Positions 50,161 through 60,800 of a stretch of 64,000 bases of DNA are shown here, one piece after another. Location: contig NZ_LISW01000002.1 of NCBI RefSeq assembly GCF_001905735.1, positions 780,426-844,425 on the forward strand, given 5' to 3'. The notes beneath the pieces were generated by a model. That model was not told the origin of the DNA, made no database searches, and saw only the letters and a list, made by a program, of their open reading frames with translations. The first letter of the stretch is position 1, and each line of letters begins with the position of its first letter. This DNA comes from Streptomyces sp. CB01249 (lineage in GTDB: Bacteria > Actinomycetota > Actinomycetes > Streptomycetales > Streptomycetaceae). Made by a program: the position numbers and the translations under genes.

Positions 50161-52560
50161 TCACTCGCTGCGCAGCCCGTCCGGGCGCATCATGCGCCAC
50201 AGCGGCGGCAGGGACAGCAGCGTGACCAGCAGGATGAGCGCCCCGCCCGCTCCCGCGAGGGGCAGGAACACCAGCCAGTCGTCGACCGACTTGCCGACCA
50301 TCCAGCACAGCGCCGCGCCCAGCGAGAGGCCGCCGGCCACCGCCACCGCGAGCCCGATGACCACCGGGAGCGCGGTCTGCCAGAGCACCGACCAGGCGAG
50401 GGTGGCCCGCCGGGTGCCGAAGGCGACCAGGACCGACAGCAGCCGCTTGCGCTCGCGCAGCTGCTCCAGCTGGGAGACCAGCATGGAGGCCGCGATCAGC
50501 AGCAGCGTGATCGTGGCGCCGACCTGGAGGCCGGTCTGGACGCTGGCGTACTGGCGGTCGCGTGCGACGGACGTCAGGGTGACCAGGCGCATGCCGGGGT
50601 CGAGGCGGGCCGCCGTGTTGCGTACGTACTCGGCGGCGTCCGGGACGCTCTCGTCGATGCGGATCTGCGAGACGGTCGTCGCCCCCGGCAGGCTGGTCGC
50701 GTCGATCGCCCCCGGGGTGACCATGATCCCCCAGCGGTCCTCGCCGATCGGGTCCTTGCGGCTGACGACGGTCTTCGCGTCGGCGGGCAGCGTCCAGCGC
50801 AGCTTCCGGCCGCTCGCCGACTCGAACTCGACCTCCTTGCCCTTGCGGGCGGTCTTGTCCATCCAGCCGGCCATTTCCTTGTCGTTCCTGGGGTGCACGA
50901 CGAAGGAGTCGCCGTCCTTGCAGGAGTCGATGCGGGCGACCTCGCGCAGGGTGGCGCAGTCACCGACGCTCAGCGACGTGGTGGGCTGCATCTCCCCGTC
51001 GCCGTACTTCCCCGGCTTGGTGACGTACGCCTCGACCATGCCGATGACCTGGGTGACGCCCTTGGTGGCGCGGAACTCGTTGATGGTCTCCACGGCGGCG
51101 TTGCCGCCGACCTTCTCCGACACGGCGTAGAACTGGGCGCGGGTCGGGTCCTGCCCGGTGGCCTTGTTGAAGTCGGCGTTCATCGAGGCGAACAGCATCT
51201 GCACGGCCACCGCGCCGGCCACCGCCACGGTGACGCCGCTGACGGCCCGGGAGGCGGTCCCGCTGCTCAGCTGGAGCCTGCGGGTGGCGAGCTGCCAGGG
51301 CACCGGCCCGCCGCGCAGCCGGTTCACGCACGCCTCGACCAGCCACGGCAGCAGCAGGGCGAGTCCGAGGAGGACCAGGACCGCGCCGGTGGCGATGGCG
51401 TACGGGTTGACGACCTCGTACTCGCCGGACTGGCCGTTGAGCGCGAGCACGCCGAGTCCGGCGAGCGGGAGCAGCAGCCGCCACCACAGGCGGCGCTTGC
51501 GGGCCCGGTTGTTGCGTACGACCCCGAGCGGTTCGATGACCACGGAGCGCATCGCGGACAGCGTGACCAGCACGGCGGTCAGCGGGACGGCGACCGCGAT
51601 GAGCAGGCAGAGCCGCAGGTCGGGGGCGAGGTCCGAGGGGAAGGCGCTGACGTCCCAGACCTCGATGTGGCTCACGAACTGCCGCCCCACCAGGAAGAGG
51701 ACGAGGCCGATGAGCAGGCCGAGCGCGGAGCCGAAGAGGGCCTCGCCCGCCGCGATCCGCCGGGTCGACCTGATGTCCGTACCGACCAGGCGCAGCGCGG
51801 CCAGCCGGCGGTCGCGGCGGTCGCCGCCGAAGCGCACGGCGGTGGCGATGAAGATGGCGACGGGCGCCAGCAGCACCACGCAGACCATGATCACCAGCAC
51901 CACGAGCAGCGGGGCCAGCGGCGGGGTCGGTTCGGGCTCGCCATATCCGGTGACGCGGTGGCCGCCCGCGCTCGGGGTCAGGGTGTCGCTGCCGGCGTAG
52001 AACATCAGCTCGTTGGGTGAGCGCAGTCCGTCGTCCGCGATGGTGCCGGTGATCTTGTACGGGTAACGCTCCTTGAGCAGGGCGTTGGCCGGGTCGTTCA
52101 GCAGGTCCTTCAGGGCGGGGGAGACGACCATCTCACCGGCGGCGGGCATGGCGTCGATGCCCGGCGGGAGCACCGGGTGGCTGCCCTCCGCGCGCATCAG
52201 ATAGCCGCTGATGCTGCGGTCGTGGAACTCGGTGTCCGCTCCGATCCGCAGGACCGAGGTGTCGGACTTCTTGCCCTGCGCGTCCGGGTTCTCGGAGATC
52301 TTGGTCTCGCTGCGCGCCGTGTCGCGGTCGTTGCGCGCATCGAGCGCGTGCGGCACCGAGGCGGCGAGGAACAGCAGCGTGACGCCGAGGCCGACGCCGA
52401 TCGCGGTGAGCATCGTGCGGGTCCAGCCCTCGCGCCCGCCGGCGGCGGCGAACCGGACGCCGAGGGCGAGGTCGCGCAGCCAGGGCGCGGTGCGGGAGGG
52501 GCGGGCCGGCGGCGGAGCGGGCGCGGGGGCCGGGGTCCGCTTCTCGTCCAGGAGCGTCAT
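50161..52560 (-). CDS. ABC transporter permease, two FtsX domains
   Basis: A 799-residue membrane protein of the MacB/LolC-FtsX class. Helices cluster at the N terminus (MLTAIGVGLGVTLLFLAASVP), in the middle (LLVVLVIMVCVVLLAPVAIFIATAV onward) and at the C terminus (ITLLLIAASMLVSQLEQL, LPLAGAGGALILLVTLLS), separated by large outer loops. Such permeases transmit ATPase motion to the outside or extrude lipids or peptides. It overlaps the ATPase gene by 4 nt (ATGA) and is last in a PadR-ATPase-permease operon. Confidence 0.9.
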   Translation of the reverse strand: MTLLDEKRTPAPAPAPPPARPSRTAPWLRDLALGVRFAAAGGREGWTRTMLTAIGVGLGVTLLFLAASVPHALDARNDRDTARSETKISENPDAQGKKSDTSVLRIGADTEFHDRSISGYLMRAEGSHPVLPPGIDAMPAAGEMVVSPALKDLLNDPANALLKERYPYKITGTIADDGLRSPNELMFYAGSDTLTPSAGGHRVTGYGEPEPTPPLAPLLVVLVIMVCVVLLAPVAIFIATAVRFGGDRRDRRLAALRLVGTDIRSTRRIAAGEALFGSALGLLIGLVLFLVGRQFVSHIEVWDVSAFPSDLAPDLRLCLLIAVAVPLTAVLVTLSAMRSVVIEPLGVVRNNRARKRRLWWRLLLPLAGLGVLALNGQSGEYEVVNPYAIATGAVLVLLGLALLLPWLVEACVNRLRGGPVPWQLATRRLQLSSGTASRAVSGVTVAVAGAVAVQMLFASMNADFNKATGQDPTRAQFYAVSEKVGGNAAVETINEFRATKGVTQVIGMVEAYVTKPGKYGDGEMQPTTSLSVGDCATLREVARIDSCKDGDSFVVHPRNDKEMAGWMDKTARKGKEVEFESASGRKLRWTLPADAKTVVSRKDPIGEDRWGIMVTPGAIDATSLPGATTVSQIRIDESVPDAAEYVRNTAARLDPGMRLVTLTSVARDRQYASVQTGLQVGATITLLLIAASMLVSQLEQLRERKRLLSVLVAFGTRRATLAWSVLWQTALPVVIGLAVAVAGGLSLGAALCWMVGKSVDDWLVFLPLAGAGGALILLVTLLSLPPLWRMMRPDGLRSE

Positions 52561-53243
52561 ACGGCGTGCTCCAGGTCACGGGCCCGGCCGTCGCGCACGG
52601 TGACGTCGCGGTCGGAGTAGGCGGCGACGCGGGCCTCGTGGGTCACCAGGACCACCGCGACGTTGGAGGAGCGGGCGGCGTCGGTGAGCAGCTGCATGAC
52701 CCGCTCGCCGTTGAGGGAGTCCAGGGCGCCGGTCGGCTCGTCCGCGAAGATCACCTTCGGGGACGCGGCGAGCGCGCGGGCCACGGCGACGCGCTGGCCC
52801 TGGCCGCCGGAGACCTCGCCGGGGCGCTGGGCGCCGATGTCCTCGACCTCCAGGCGCTCCATCCAGGAGCGGGCGGTGCGCTCGGCGTCCTTGCGGCGGG
52901 TGCCGGCCAGCCGGAGCGGCAGGGCGACGTTCTCCACGCAGGTGAGCTCGGGCACGAGCTGGCCGAACTGGAAGACGAACCCGAAGTCCGTGCGGCGCAG
53001 GGCGCTGCGCTCCGCGTCGGACATGGCGGACAGCTCGCGGCCGTCGTAGGTGATGGTGCCGGAGTCCGGGGTGATGATCCCGGCGAGGCAGTGCAGCAGC
53101 GTGGACTTGCCGGAGCCGGAGGGGCCCATCACGGCGACGACCTCGCCGGGGTGGACGGAGAACGAGGCGCCGTCCAGCGCGGGGGTCGAGCCGTAGGTCT
53201 TGTGCAGGTCGTGCGCGGAGAGCAGGGAGCCGGCGGGGGTCAC
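52557..53243 (-). CDS. ABC transporter ATP-binding protein (LolD/MacB type)
   Basis: A 228-residue ATPase. Walker A GPSGSGKSTLLHCLAG, Q-loop FGFVFQFGQLV, signature VSGGQGQRVAVARAL, Walker B VIFADEPTGALDS and H-loop VLVTHEARVA are all present. GTG 53243 overlaps the PadR stop. Works with the FtsX-type permease encoded next. Confidence 0.94.
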   Translation of the reverse strand: MTPAGSLLSAHDLHKTYGSTPALDGASFSVHPGEVVAVMGPSGSGKSTLLHCLAGIITPDSGTITYDGRELSAMSDAERSALRRTDFGFVFQFGQLVPELTCVENVALPLRLAGTRRKDAERTARSWMERLEVEDIGAQRPGEVSGGQGQRVAVARALAASPKVIFADEPTGALDSLNGERVMQLLTDAARSSNVAVVLVTHEARVAAYSDRDVTVRDGRARDLEHAV

Positions 53244-53764
53244 GGGGCCACCACTTTCTGGAGCTGGCCGAGGCGGGCGGCGGTCAGTTCCAGCCAGCGC
53301 AGATCGGCTTCGAGATGGAACAGGGCGTGGTCGCAGATCAGCTGATCGGCGAGGTCGCCCCGTCGCTTGCGGTCGGTGAGTATGCGCATCAGGCGCAGGT
53401 GCTCGGAGCGCTGGGCGTCCAGCACGTCGCCCGCGTTGCGGCCGGTGAGCATGGCCAGGACGACCTTGGTGTACAGGGTCGACTGGAGGTACGGCTCCGG
53501 CTTCTCGGGCTGTGCGAGCCAGGTGGCGACATCGGTGATGCCGGCATCCGTGATCGCGTAACGCTTGCGCTCGGGGCCACCCCCGCTCTCCACGCCGTCG
53601 ACCTCGACGAGGCCGTTCTTCAGCAGCCGGGACATGGTCGAGTAGACCTGTCCGTAGTGCAGGGGGCGGTCGTGCCCGAACTTCTCGTCGAACGTCCGCT
53701 TGAGGTCGTAACCGTGGCGTGGGCCGGACTCCAGGAGCCCGAGCAGGGTGTGGCCGATAGACAT
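53240..53764 (-). CDS. PadR-family transcriptional regulator
   Basis: A 174-residue repressor. The PadR winged helix (TLLGLLESGPRHGYDLKRTFDE, HYGQVYSTMSRLLKNGLVEVD) is followed by a helical C-terminal dimerisation domain. I use ATG 53764; GTG 53773 is possible. It is the first gene of an operon with the ABC ATPase and permease and probably represses it through the TGTGTATAC repeats just upstream, opening when the transported compound binds. Confidence 0.93.
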   Translation of the reverse strand: MSIGHTLLGLLESGPRHGYDLKRTFDEKFGHDRPLHYGQVYSTMSRLLKNGLVEVDGVESGGGPERKRYAITDAGITDVATWLAQPEKPEPYLQSTLYTKVVLAMLTGRNAGDVLDAQRSEHLRLMRILTDRKRRGDLADQLICDHALFHLEADLRWLELTAARLGQLQKVVAP

Positions 53765-53782
53765 GCGGAGCACTCTACATGG

Positions 53783-53804
53783 TGTGTATACCTGCTGTGT
53801 ATAC
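53783..53804 (-). promoter_or_regulatory. PadR operator and -10 region
   Basis: TGTGTATAC occurs twice in direct orientation (53783-53791 and 53796-53804), 13 nt apart; each holds a GTATAC palindrome. On the minus strand GTATACA also forms a plausible -10 box about 22-27 nt before ATG 53764, so a bound regulator would cover the promoter. Confidence 0.6.
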
Positions 53805-53835
53805 GCAGGGGGTACATCCGAACGGCGCAGGTGAA

Positions 53836-53861
53836 AGGCCCGCCCCTGGCGGGACGGGCCT
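53836..53861 (-). terminator. terminator of the SPFH/RHH gene pair
   Basis: An 11-bp stem AGGCCCGCCCC/GGGACGGGCCT with one mismatch and a TGGC loop lies 7 nt past the stop of the ribbon-helix-helix gene. Confidence 0.7.
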
Positions 53862-53867
53862 CAGGAC

Positions 53868-54140
53868 CTACTCTTCGCCCGGCGGCTCCGGCGCCGCCTT
53901 CGGCGGGCGTCCCCGGCGGGGGATGGGTGCCGTGCCGCCCGGCAGCCGGCCCGCCTCGGCGAGCGCCCGGCGCAGCAGGAACTCGATCTGGGCGTTCGCG
54001 CTGCGCAGCTCGTCCGACGCCCAGCGGGCCAGCGCGTCGTGCACGGCGGGGTCCAGCCGCAGCAGCATCTGCTTGCGCTGCCGCGACCGGGCGCGGGGCG
54101 CTTCCCGCGCTTCCTCGGCCTCCGGGCTGTCCTCGGTCAC
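53868..54140 (-). CDS. small ribbon-helix-helix (Arc-type) protein
   Basis: A 90-residue basic protein. The RHH core is QMLLRLDPAVHDALARWASDE and AQIEFLLRRALAEAG. The tail PRRGRPPKAAPEPP is an AT-hook-like Arg-Gly-Arg-Pro motif. It probably binds DNA. GTG 54140 overlaps the SPFH gene stop by 4 nt, so it is translated with that membrane protein. Confidence 0.82.
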   Translation of the reverse strand: MTEDSPEAEEAREAPRARSRQRKQMLLRLDPAVHDALARWASDELRSANAQIEFLLRRALAEAGRLPGGTAPIPRRGRPPKAAPEPPGEE

Positions 54141-55108
54141 TGGTAGAGCGTGCCCGTATTGAGGACCGGCTGGGCGGCGCGGTCACCGCACAGGACCACC
54201 ATCAGATTGCTCACCATGGACGCCTTCCGCTCCGAGTCCAGCTCCACGATGTCCTGCTCGGCGATCCGGGTCAGCGCCATCTCGACCATGCCGACCGCGC
54301 CCTCCACGATCTGCTGCCGGGCCGCGACGACCGCGCCGGCCTGCTGGCGCTGGAGCATCGCGGAGGCGATCTCGGGGGCGTACGCGAGGTGGCTGAAACG
54401 CGACTCGATGATCCGCACGCCCGCCGCCTGCACCCGGGCGGTCAGCTCGACGGCCAGCTTCTCGGTGATCTCCTCGGCGTTGCCCCGCAGCGACAGGCCG
54501 CCCTCCTCGTGGGCGTCGTACGGGTACTCCAGGGCGATGTGCCGGACGGCGGACTCGGTCTGGGTGGCCACGAACTCCAGGAAGTCGTCCACCTCGAAGA
54601 GCGCCTGGGCGGTGTCCTCGACCTTCCACACGACGATCGCGGCGAGCTCGATCGGGTTGCCGTAGGCGTCGTTGACCTTGAGGACGGCGGTTTCGTGGTT
54701 CCGGACCCGGGTGGAGATCTTGCGGCTGGAGGTCAGCGGGTTCACCCAGCGCAGTCCGTCGGTGCGGATGGTGCCCACGTACCGGCCGAACAGCTGGATC
54801 ACCCGCGCCTCGCCCGGTGCGACCATCTTCACACCGCCCATGCAGAAGAACGAGGCGATGGCGAGCAGGACGCCCAGGATGCAGAGCGGGATGCCCACGG
54901 CGTTGTTCCCGTTCGAGCCGATGACGCCTCCGACGACGGCGAGGGCGATGCCGGCGATCACGCCGAGCACGGTCAGCAGCAGGCCGAGGCCGCCGCCGAT
55001 GCTGTGCGCCTTCGTCTCCCGGACCTGCGGTTCCGGCATTTCCGGCGCGTCCGGGGCGAGCCCGGCGGACGGCTGGGCGGCGGTGGTGGGGTCGTGCGGA
55101 TCGGTCAT
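54137..55108 (-). CDS. SPFH/Band 7 membrane protein
   Basis: A 323-residue protein with two N-terminal helices ([41 protein letters not shown]) and an SPFH domain (about residues 95-240: [53 protein letters not shown]) followed by a helical [15 protein letters not shown] region. SPFH proteins form large membrane rings that organise lipids and proteases. ATG 55108 follows GGGGG; ATG 55123 is possible. Confidence 0.92.
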   Translation of the reverse strand: MTDPHDPTTAAQPSAGLAPDAPEMPEPQVRETKAHSIGGGLGLLLTVLGVIAGIALAVVGGVIGSNGNNAVGIPLCILGVLLAIASFFCMGGVKMVAPGEARVIQLFGRYVGTIRTDGLRWVNPLTSSRKISTRVRNHETAVLKVNDAYGNPIELAAIVVWKVEDTAQALFEVDDFLEFVATQTESAVRHIALEYPYDAHEEGGLSLRGNAEEITEKLAVELTARVQAAGVRIIESRFSHLAYAPEIASAMLQRQQAGAVVAARQQIVEGAVGMVEMALTRIAEQDIVELDSERKASMVSNLMVVLCGDRAAQPVLNTGTLYQ

Positions 55109-55128
55109 GGTGGCCCCCGTCATGGTCA

Positions 55129-55161
55129 GCTAGCCGGTCGCTAGCAATGTGATTACACATT
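55129..55161 (-). promoter_or_regulatory. operator-like repeats upstream of the SPFH gene
   Basis: GCTAGC occurs twice, 11 bp apart (55129-55134 and 55140-55145), next to the inverted repeat AATGTG-ATTA-CACATT (55146-55161). The spacing of one helical turn suggests a regulator site at the promoter of the SPFH/RHH pair. Confidence 0.45.
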
Positions 55162-55335
55162 AACGGTTCTCGCAACCTTGCGCACCCCTCAGGAGTCGGT
55201 TCCATCGGAGACGGGTGCTGATTCTCACGTCCGTAAAACCTCGGATCGTCGGCTTTCCGGCCTTGCCAACGGTGTTAGCTGGCAGGTCCGGGCTGATTCG
55301 GCTGAGCAGAGCAGAGAAACAGGAGCGACCAAGCG

Positions 55336-57618
55336 ATGGGTCGAGCGGAAGCGCGACGAGCCCAGCGGCGGGCTGCGAAGAGCGGCGGCATACGCAGGCT
55401 CTTCACCTGGCGCAAACTACTGGGCACCGCCCTCGGGGTGATCCTGCTGGGCATGGGCGCTTTCGCCGTGCTCTACATGATGGTGGACGTGCCGGAGGGC
55501 AACCCCAAGATGGAGTTGCAGGCGAACGTCTACAAGTACGCCGACGGCAGCCTGCTCGCCAGGACCGGCGAGGTGAACCGCGAGATCGTGAGCCTCGCGG
55601 AGGTGCCCAAGGAGGTCCAGGACACCTTCGTCGCCGCTGAGAACAAGTCCTTCTACAAGGACCACGGCGTCGACTTCAAGGGCACCGCGCGCGGCCTGCT
55701 CAACACGCTGTCCGGCAAGGGCAAGCAGGGTGGCTCGACCATCACGCAGCAGTACGTCAAGAACTACTACCTGGACCAGCAGCAGACGGTCACCCGGAAG
55801 CTCAAAGAGCTGGTCATCTCGCTGAAGCTGGACCAGAAGAAGTCCAAGAAGGAAATCCTCGCCGGGTACATCAACACCAGCTACTACGGACGCGGCGCCT
55901 GGGGCATCCAAGCCGCCGCGCAGGCGTACTACGGCGTGGACGCCAAGGACCTGAACGTCTCGCAGGGCGCCTACCTCGCCGCGCTGCTCCAGGCGCCGAG
56001 CCAGTACGACTGGGCCGTCGCCGGTCCGAACGGCAAGCGGCTCGTCAAGGCGCGCTGGGCCTACACCCTGGACAACATGGTGGAGGAGGGCTGGCTCGAC
56101 TCCGCCAAGCGCCAGAAGCAGACGTTCCCGGTGCCTCGCGAGCCCAAGCCGCTGAACGGGACGGCCGGCCAGAAGGGCTACATCGTCCAGGCGGCCCGCG
56201 AGGCCGTGATCAAGCAGGCGGGCATCACCGACGACCAGTTCGACCGCGGCGGCTGGACGATCACCGTCAACATCGACAAGAAGAAGCAGAAGCAGCTGGA
56301 GAAGTCGGTCGAGGCCAAGCTGCTCGACAAGCTGGACACCAAGAAGCGCAAGCTCGACAAGGACATCCAGGCGGGCGCCGCCTCGGTCGACCCGAAGACC
56401 GGCGCGGTCGTCGCGCTGTACGGCGGACGCGGCCAGAGCGAGCACTGGATCTCGAACGCCGGGCGCAGGGACTACCAGCCCGCGTCCACCTTCAAGCCGG
56501 TCATCCTCGCCTCAGCCCTCGACAACGAGTCGAAGACGCAGGACGACGAGAAGATCACCGCGAACACCCGCTACGACGGCACCAGCAAGCGCCCCGTCGT
56601 CGGCGGTGACCGGTACTTCGCGCCGGAGAACGAGGACGACCACAACTACGGGCAGATCACCGTCCAGACCGCGATGAACGCGTCCGTCAACTCCGTCTTC
56701 GCGCAGATGGGCGTGGACGTCGGCATGGACAAGGTGCTGGCGACCGCGGGCAAGCTCGGCATGAACGTGAAGGACCTGGAGGCCGCGCCCGCGATGACCC
56801 TCGGTTCCATGGGCGCGAGCCCGCTGGAGATGGCCGGGGTCTACGCCACGCTCGACAACCACGGCAAGCAGGTCACCCCGCAGATCGTGAAGACCGCCGT
56901 GCACCAGGGCGACGCCCCGCTCGACCTGCCCGACGCCATCGGCGACCAGGTGATCTCCCGCCAGGCGGCGGACTCCGTGACGTCCGTGCTGACCGGCGTG
57001 GTCGACGACGGTACGGCCCGGGGCTCGGTCCGCAACGCGGAGGGGCTCTCCGACAAGGACATCGCGGGCAAGACCGGTACCTCCGACGACAACAAGTCGG
57101 CCTGGTTCACCGGCTACACCTCCAACCTGGTCACCTCGGTCGGCCTGTTCGGCGAGGCCGCCTTCGACCGCACCGGAGACGACGGCAAGGAGATCAAGAA
57201 GAACGCGCAGGTGACCCTCCAGGGCGCCGGCGGCGGCGGACGCGTCAACGGTGGCGGCTTCCCCGCCGAGATCTGGGCCGACTACATGGGCCACTCGGTC
57301 GGCAAGGCCCGCGAGTTCGACCTCGACACCGACATGGGCGCCGCGGTCAGCCCGCCGCCCGCGTCCAACTCGCCGAGCCCGAGCACCTCGCCGTCCGAGA
57401 AGCCCTCGCCCTCCGACACACCGTCCACCTCGCCGTCCTCCGAGCCCCCGCCGGCCAGCGAGTCCCCGCAGAGCTCCCCGCCCGCCTCGCCCTCGGGCGG
57501 CCCGACGAGCGAACAGCCCCCCAACCCGTCGACCGACCCGGACCCGGACCCCTCGTCCACCGTGGAGCTCCCGGACCTCTCGGGGGACCGGCGGCCGGAC
57601 AGCAGCGACGAGCGCTGA
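55336..57618 (+). CDS. class A penicillin-binding protein (bifunctional transglycosylase/transpeptidase)
   Basis: A 760-residue membrane-anchored wall synthase. Order: basic N terminus, helix at 29-50, GT51 glycosyltransferase domain with catalytic E102 in FVAAENKSFYKDHG and GGSTITQQYVKNYYL, then the transpeptidase with S384-T-F-K387, S450-V-N452 and K579-T-G-T. The C-terminal 140 residues are Pro/Ser/Glu/Asp-rich and disordered. Full length with all active residues. It polymerises and cross-links peptidoglycan. ATG 55336 follows AGGAGCGACC. Confidence 0.96.
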   Translation: MGRAEARRAQRRAAKSGGIRRLFTWRKLLGTALGVILLGMGAFAVLYMMVDVPEGNPKMELQANVYKYADGSLLARTGEVNREIVSLAEVPKEVQDTFVAAENKSFYKDHGVDFKGTARGLLNTLSGKGKQGGSTITQQYVKNYYLDQQQTVTRKLKELVISLKLDQKKSKKEILAGYINTSYYGRGAWGIQAAAQAYYGVDAKDLNVSQGAYLAALLQAPSQYDWAVAGPNGKRLVKARWAYTLDNMVEEGWLDSAKRQKQTFPVPREPKPLNGTAGQKGYIVQAAREAVIKQAGITDDQFDRGGWTITVNIDKKKQKQLEKSVEAKLLDKLDTKKRKLDKDIQAGAASVDPKTGAVVALYGGRGQSEHWISNAGRRDYQPASTFKPVILASALDNESKTQDDEKITANTRYDGTSKRPVVGGDRYFAPENEDDHNYGQITVQTAMNASVNSVFAQMGVDVGMDKVLATAGKLGMNVKDLEAAPAMTLGSMGASPLEMAGVYATLDNHGKQVTPQIVKTAVHQGDAPLDLPDAIGDQVISRQAADSVTSVLTGVVDDGTARGSVRNAEGLSDKDIAGKTGTSDDNKSAWFTGYTSNLVTSVGLFGEAAFDRTGDDGKEIKKNAQVTLQGAGGGGRVNGGGFPAEIWADYMGHSVGKAREFDLDTDMGAAVSPPPASNSPSPSTSPSEKPSPSDTPSTSPSSEPPPASESPQSSPPASPSGGPTSEQPPNPSTDPDPDPSSTVELPDLSGDRRPDSSDER

Positions 57619-57632
57619 CCGGCTGACCGGCG

Positions 57633-57712
57633 CGACAAGGCCGATGAGGCGACCGTCCCGACCGCACCGAGCATGTCGGTGACGTCATGGTCTGTCCTCA
57701 TCGGCCTTGTCG
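57633..57712 (+). terminator. long-loop inverted repeat after the PBP gene
   Basis: Perfect 17-bp arms CGACAAGGCCGATGAGG (57633-57649) and its complement (57696-57712) enclose 46 nt. It lies 14 nt past the PBP stop and about 110 nt before the next start on the same strand, so it is probably a terminator, but the loop is unusually large. Confidence 0.55.
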
Positions 57713-57821
57713 TATATGCGCCATGTAACTCCGGTTCCCTGGCAGGTCCTTGTATGCGTCACCTAAGGTCGCCACGACCTGCCGTCATGGACCGGCGTCG
57801 ACGCATGCCAGGGGAGCACTC

Positions 57822-60800
57822 TTGAAAGCCGGAAGATCCGTCGGAGCGACCTCCATACCCGCGGTGCTGGCGGTCAGCGCCGTGCTGGTCGGGGGTCTGA
57901 TCCAGGCCGCGCCCGCCGTCGCGGCACCACCCGCACCGAAGGCCGCCCCGTCCCCGAGCAGTACCGCGCCCGCCCCTCCGGCACGGGTCGCCGACCCGGA
58001 CCGGCAGCTCGGGAAGGGCTGGAAGAGCTCCAAGGACCGGGCCGTGGTCGCCGCGGCCGACACCGACGGCCTGCACATCCTGGTCGCCGACAGCGCGGAC
58101 GCCTACACGTGGAAGACGGCGGCCAGGCTGTCCGAGCCAGGCATGCCCGCGGACTCGTGGATCGGCAACACCTGCGTCATGGACCGCTCCCACGCCGCGG
58201 TCGCCTACGCGCCCAGGGCCTTCACGAACAAGCCGGACCTGATGCAGGGTGGCGCCTTCACCGCGATCGTGGACCTGGACACCGGGCGCGTGACGAAGCT
58301 GCCGTTCACGGCGTCACTGGCCTACTTCGACCCCACGTGCAACGCCGCGCAGGGGACGGCCGCGTTCACCGCGTACCGCGGGATGAACGACGTGCGCACC
58401 ATGAAGACGCGCCTGATCACCGTGAACACGTCCGGGAAGACGCTCGATGAGGCCACGCTCGACGGGCAGTTCACCAGCGCGGTGCCGGCCGAGGGCGGCA
58501 TGCTCGCCGGGCAGGGGCACGGAGTGGTCCGCGTGGACCACGCAGGCAAGGTGACCAAGCTGGCTACGGCGGACAGCGTCCCGTTCGACATCCGTCCCGC
58601 CAAGGACGGCCGGATCGCGTTCGTGGACCGCAAGGGCACCTCCGTGTCCCAGGCCAAGGTGTTCACCGGCCGGGGGAAGCCGGCCCTCCTGGCCAAGGGG
58701 AAGGTCGGTGACCTCGAACTCCTGCCGGGCGACGCCGGACGCGTGTTCCTCACCGGCCGTCCCTCCGGGGAGCCGCGTGTCGAGGGAAGCGGTGTCACCG
58801 TGCTCGACGCGCCCGCCGACACGACGGTGTCCGGCCTGGGCCGACTCGCCGTCGACCCGGTGCTCACTCCGGGGGTGCAGGCGGGTCTGGAACGGATCAA
58901 GAACACGGGCCGCGGATTCACCAAGGCCGAGCCCGAACCGCAGCCGCCGGCCGAGGAGGAGCCGGCCGAGCCGGTGACCGTCACCTCGACGGCCGTCACC
59001 ACCGGGAAGAAGCTCACGCAGAGCGTCCTTCCGGCCGTCGCCGACCCCGCGTCCCCGGCCGTCCTCTCACCGGCTCTGGCCGACCGGACCAGGGCCACGG
59101 CGAAGACCGCGCCCTCCGCGCTCAGCGCGACGGCCGCGGCCGCGTCCACCACGCCGACGGACCCCGACCGCTGGTGCTCGATCTCCCGCAACGATGTGAA
59201 CGCCCAGGCCCTGCAGCCGACGCCGAACCAGGTCGAGTGGGCCGTGGACATGGCCGTGCGCGGCGAGCTGCGCTCGCAGTGGCTGACCACCGGCGGCTGG
59301 CGCAACCAGTACGGTCTCGGCGTCGTGGACCCCCAGGGTCTCTTCCCCAAGCCGAAGCTCGGCGATTCCGCGACCGCCCGCATCCCCGCCAACGTGATGC
59401 TCGGCATCCTGGCCCAGGAGTCGAACCTGTGGCAGGCCGAGTCCGGCGTCGTCCCCGGCCAGATGGGCAACCCGCTCGCGGCCGTCGACGGCTACTACGG
59501 GCATGACGCGTCCGGCTCGACGAGTGACTACTGGAAGGTCCACTGGGACGAGTCCGACTGCGGCTACGGAGTCGGGCAGATCACCGACGGCATGCGCCTG
59601 GCCGGCCACGAGAAGACCGGCGAGACCAGCCTGTCGCCGGAGAAGCAGAAGGCCGTCGCCCTCGACTACGCCGTGAACATCGCCGCGGCCGTGCAGATCC
59701 TCGCGGACAAGTGGAACGAGGTCCACACGGCCGGGCAGGAGGTCACCGTCAACGACGACGACCCCTCGAAGGTGGAGAACTGGTTCACCGCCGTCTGGAA
59801 CTACAACCTCGGCTTCAACCCGCCCACCCCGCATTCCAGCGGCCCCTGGGGACTCGGCTGGTACAACAACCCGGCCAACCCGATCTACAAGAAGAGCTGG
59901 GGCCATCCCTTCATGGACACCAGCCTGGACCCCGACGCGAACCATGACGCGGCACACCCGCAGGACTGGCCGTACGAGGAGAAGGTGATGGGCTGGTCCG
60001 CCTGGTCCATCGACACGGGCTACTCCTACGGCACGGACGGACGGCAGGACTGGCAGGGCGAATCCGGATTCAGCTCCGCCGGCTTCTACCCCGCCTGGTG
60101 GGTCAGCAACGCGGAGCGCAGCAAGGTCTCCCCGGACCTGAGCGTCTTCTGCAACGAGTTCAACAACTGCGACTCCCTCAGCCCGCCGGACTGCGACACC
60201 GAGGCGTGCTACGCGCAGTACTGGTGGCACAAGGACAACGCGACCTGGAAGGACGACTGCGCGACCAACTGCGGCCACGAGCACATCAAGTACGAGACGC
60301 TGCGCTCGGAACCGGGACGCGGCTACCGGCTCAAGTACGGCACCCCCGTATGTGACGGCGCACCGGCCGGCTCCCTCGTGGTCGCCTCCGTACCGGACGG
60401 CACTCCGTCGTGGAACGACTGCGGGACGGTCTCGTCCAAGGGCAGTTTCGCGTTCGGTTTCAACGCCGACTCCGACAACCATTACGAGGCGAAGGCCGAC
60501 CTCCATCAGGTCGGTGGCGGCTACGACGGCCACTTCTGGTACACCCACACCCGCAACTCGGCGCACCTCGGCGATACCGGGCCCATGGCCATCACCGGTA
60601 CCTGGACCCTGGGGCAGAGTGCCGGCTGGGCGCGCGTGTTCGTCCACCTGCCCGACACGGGTGCCCACACCCAGCAGGCCCATTACGTCATCAAGGGCAC
60701 CGACGACGGTGACCGGGACCGCTATGTGAACACCCACTACGGCACCAACACCTGGTTCGAACTCGGTACGTACCACTTCACCGGCACACCCCAGGTGGAA

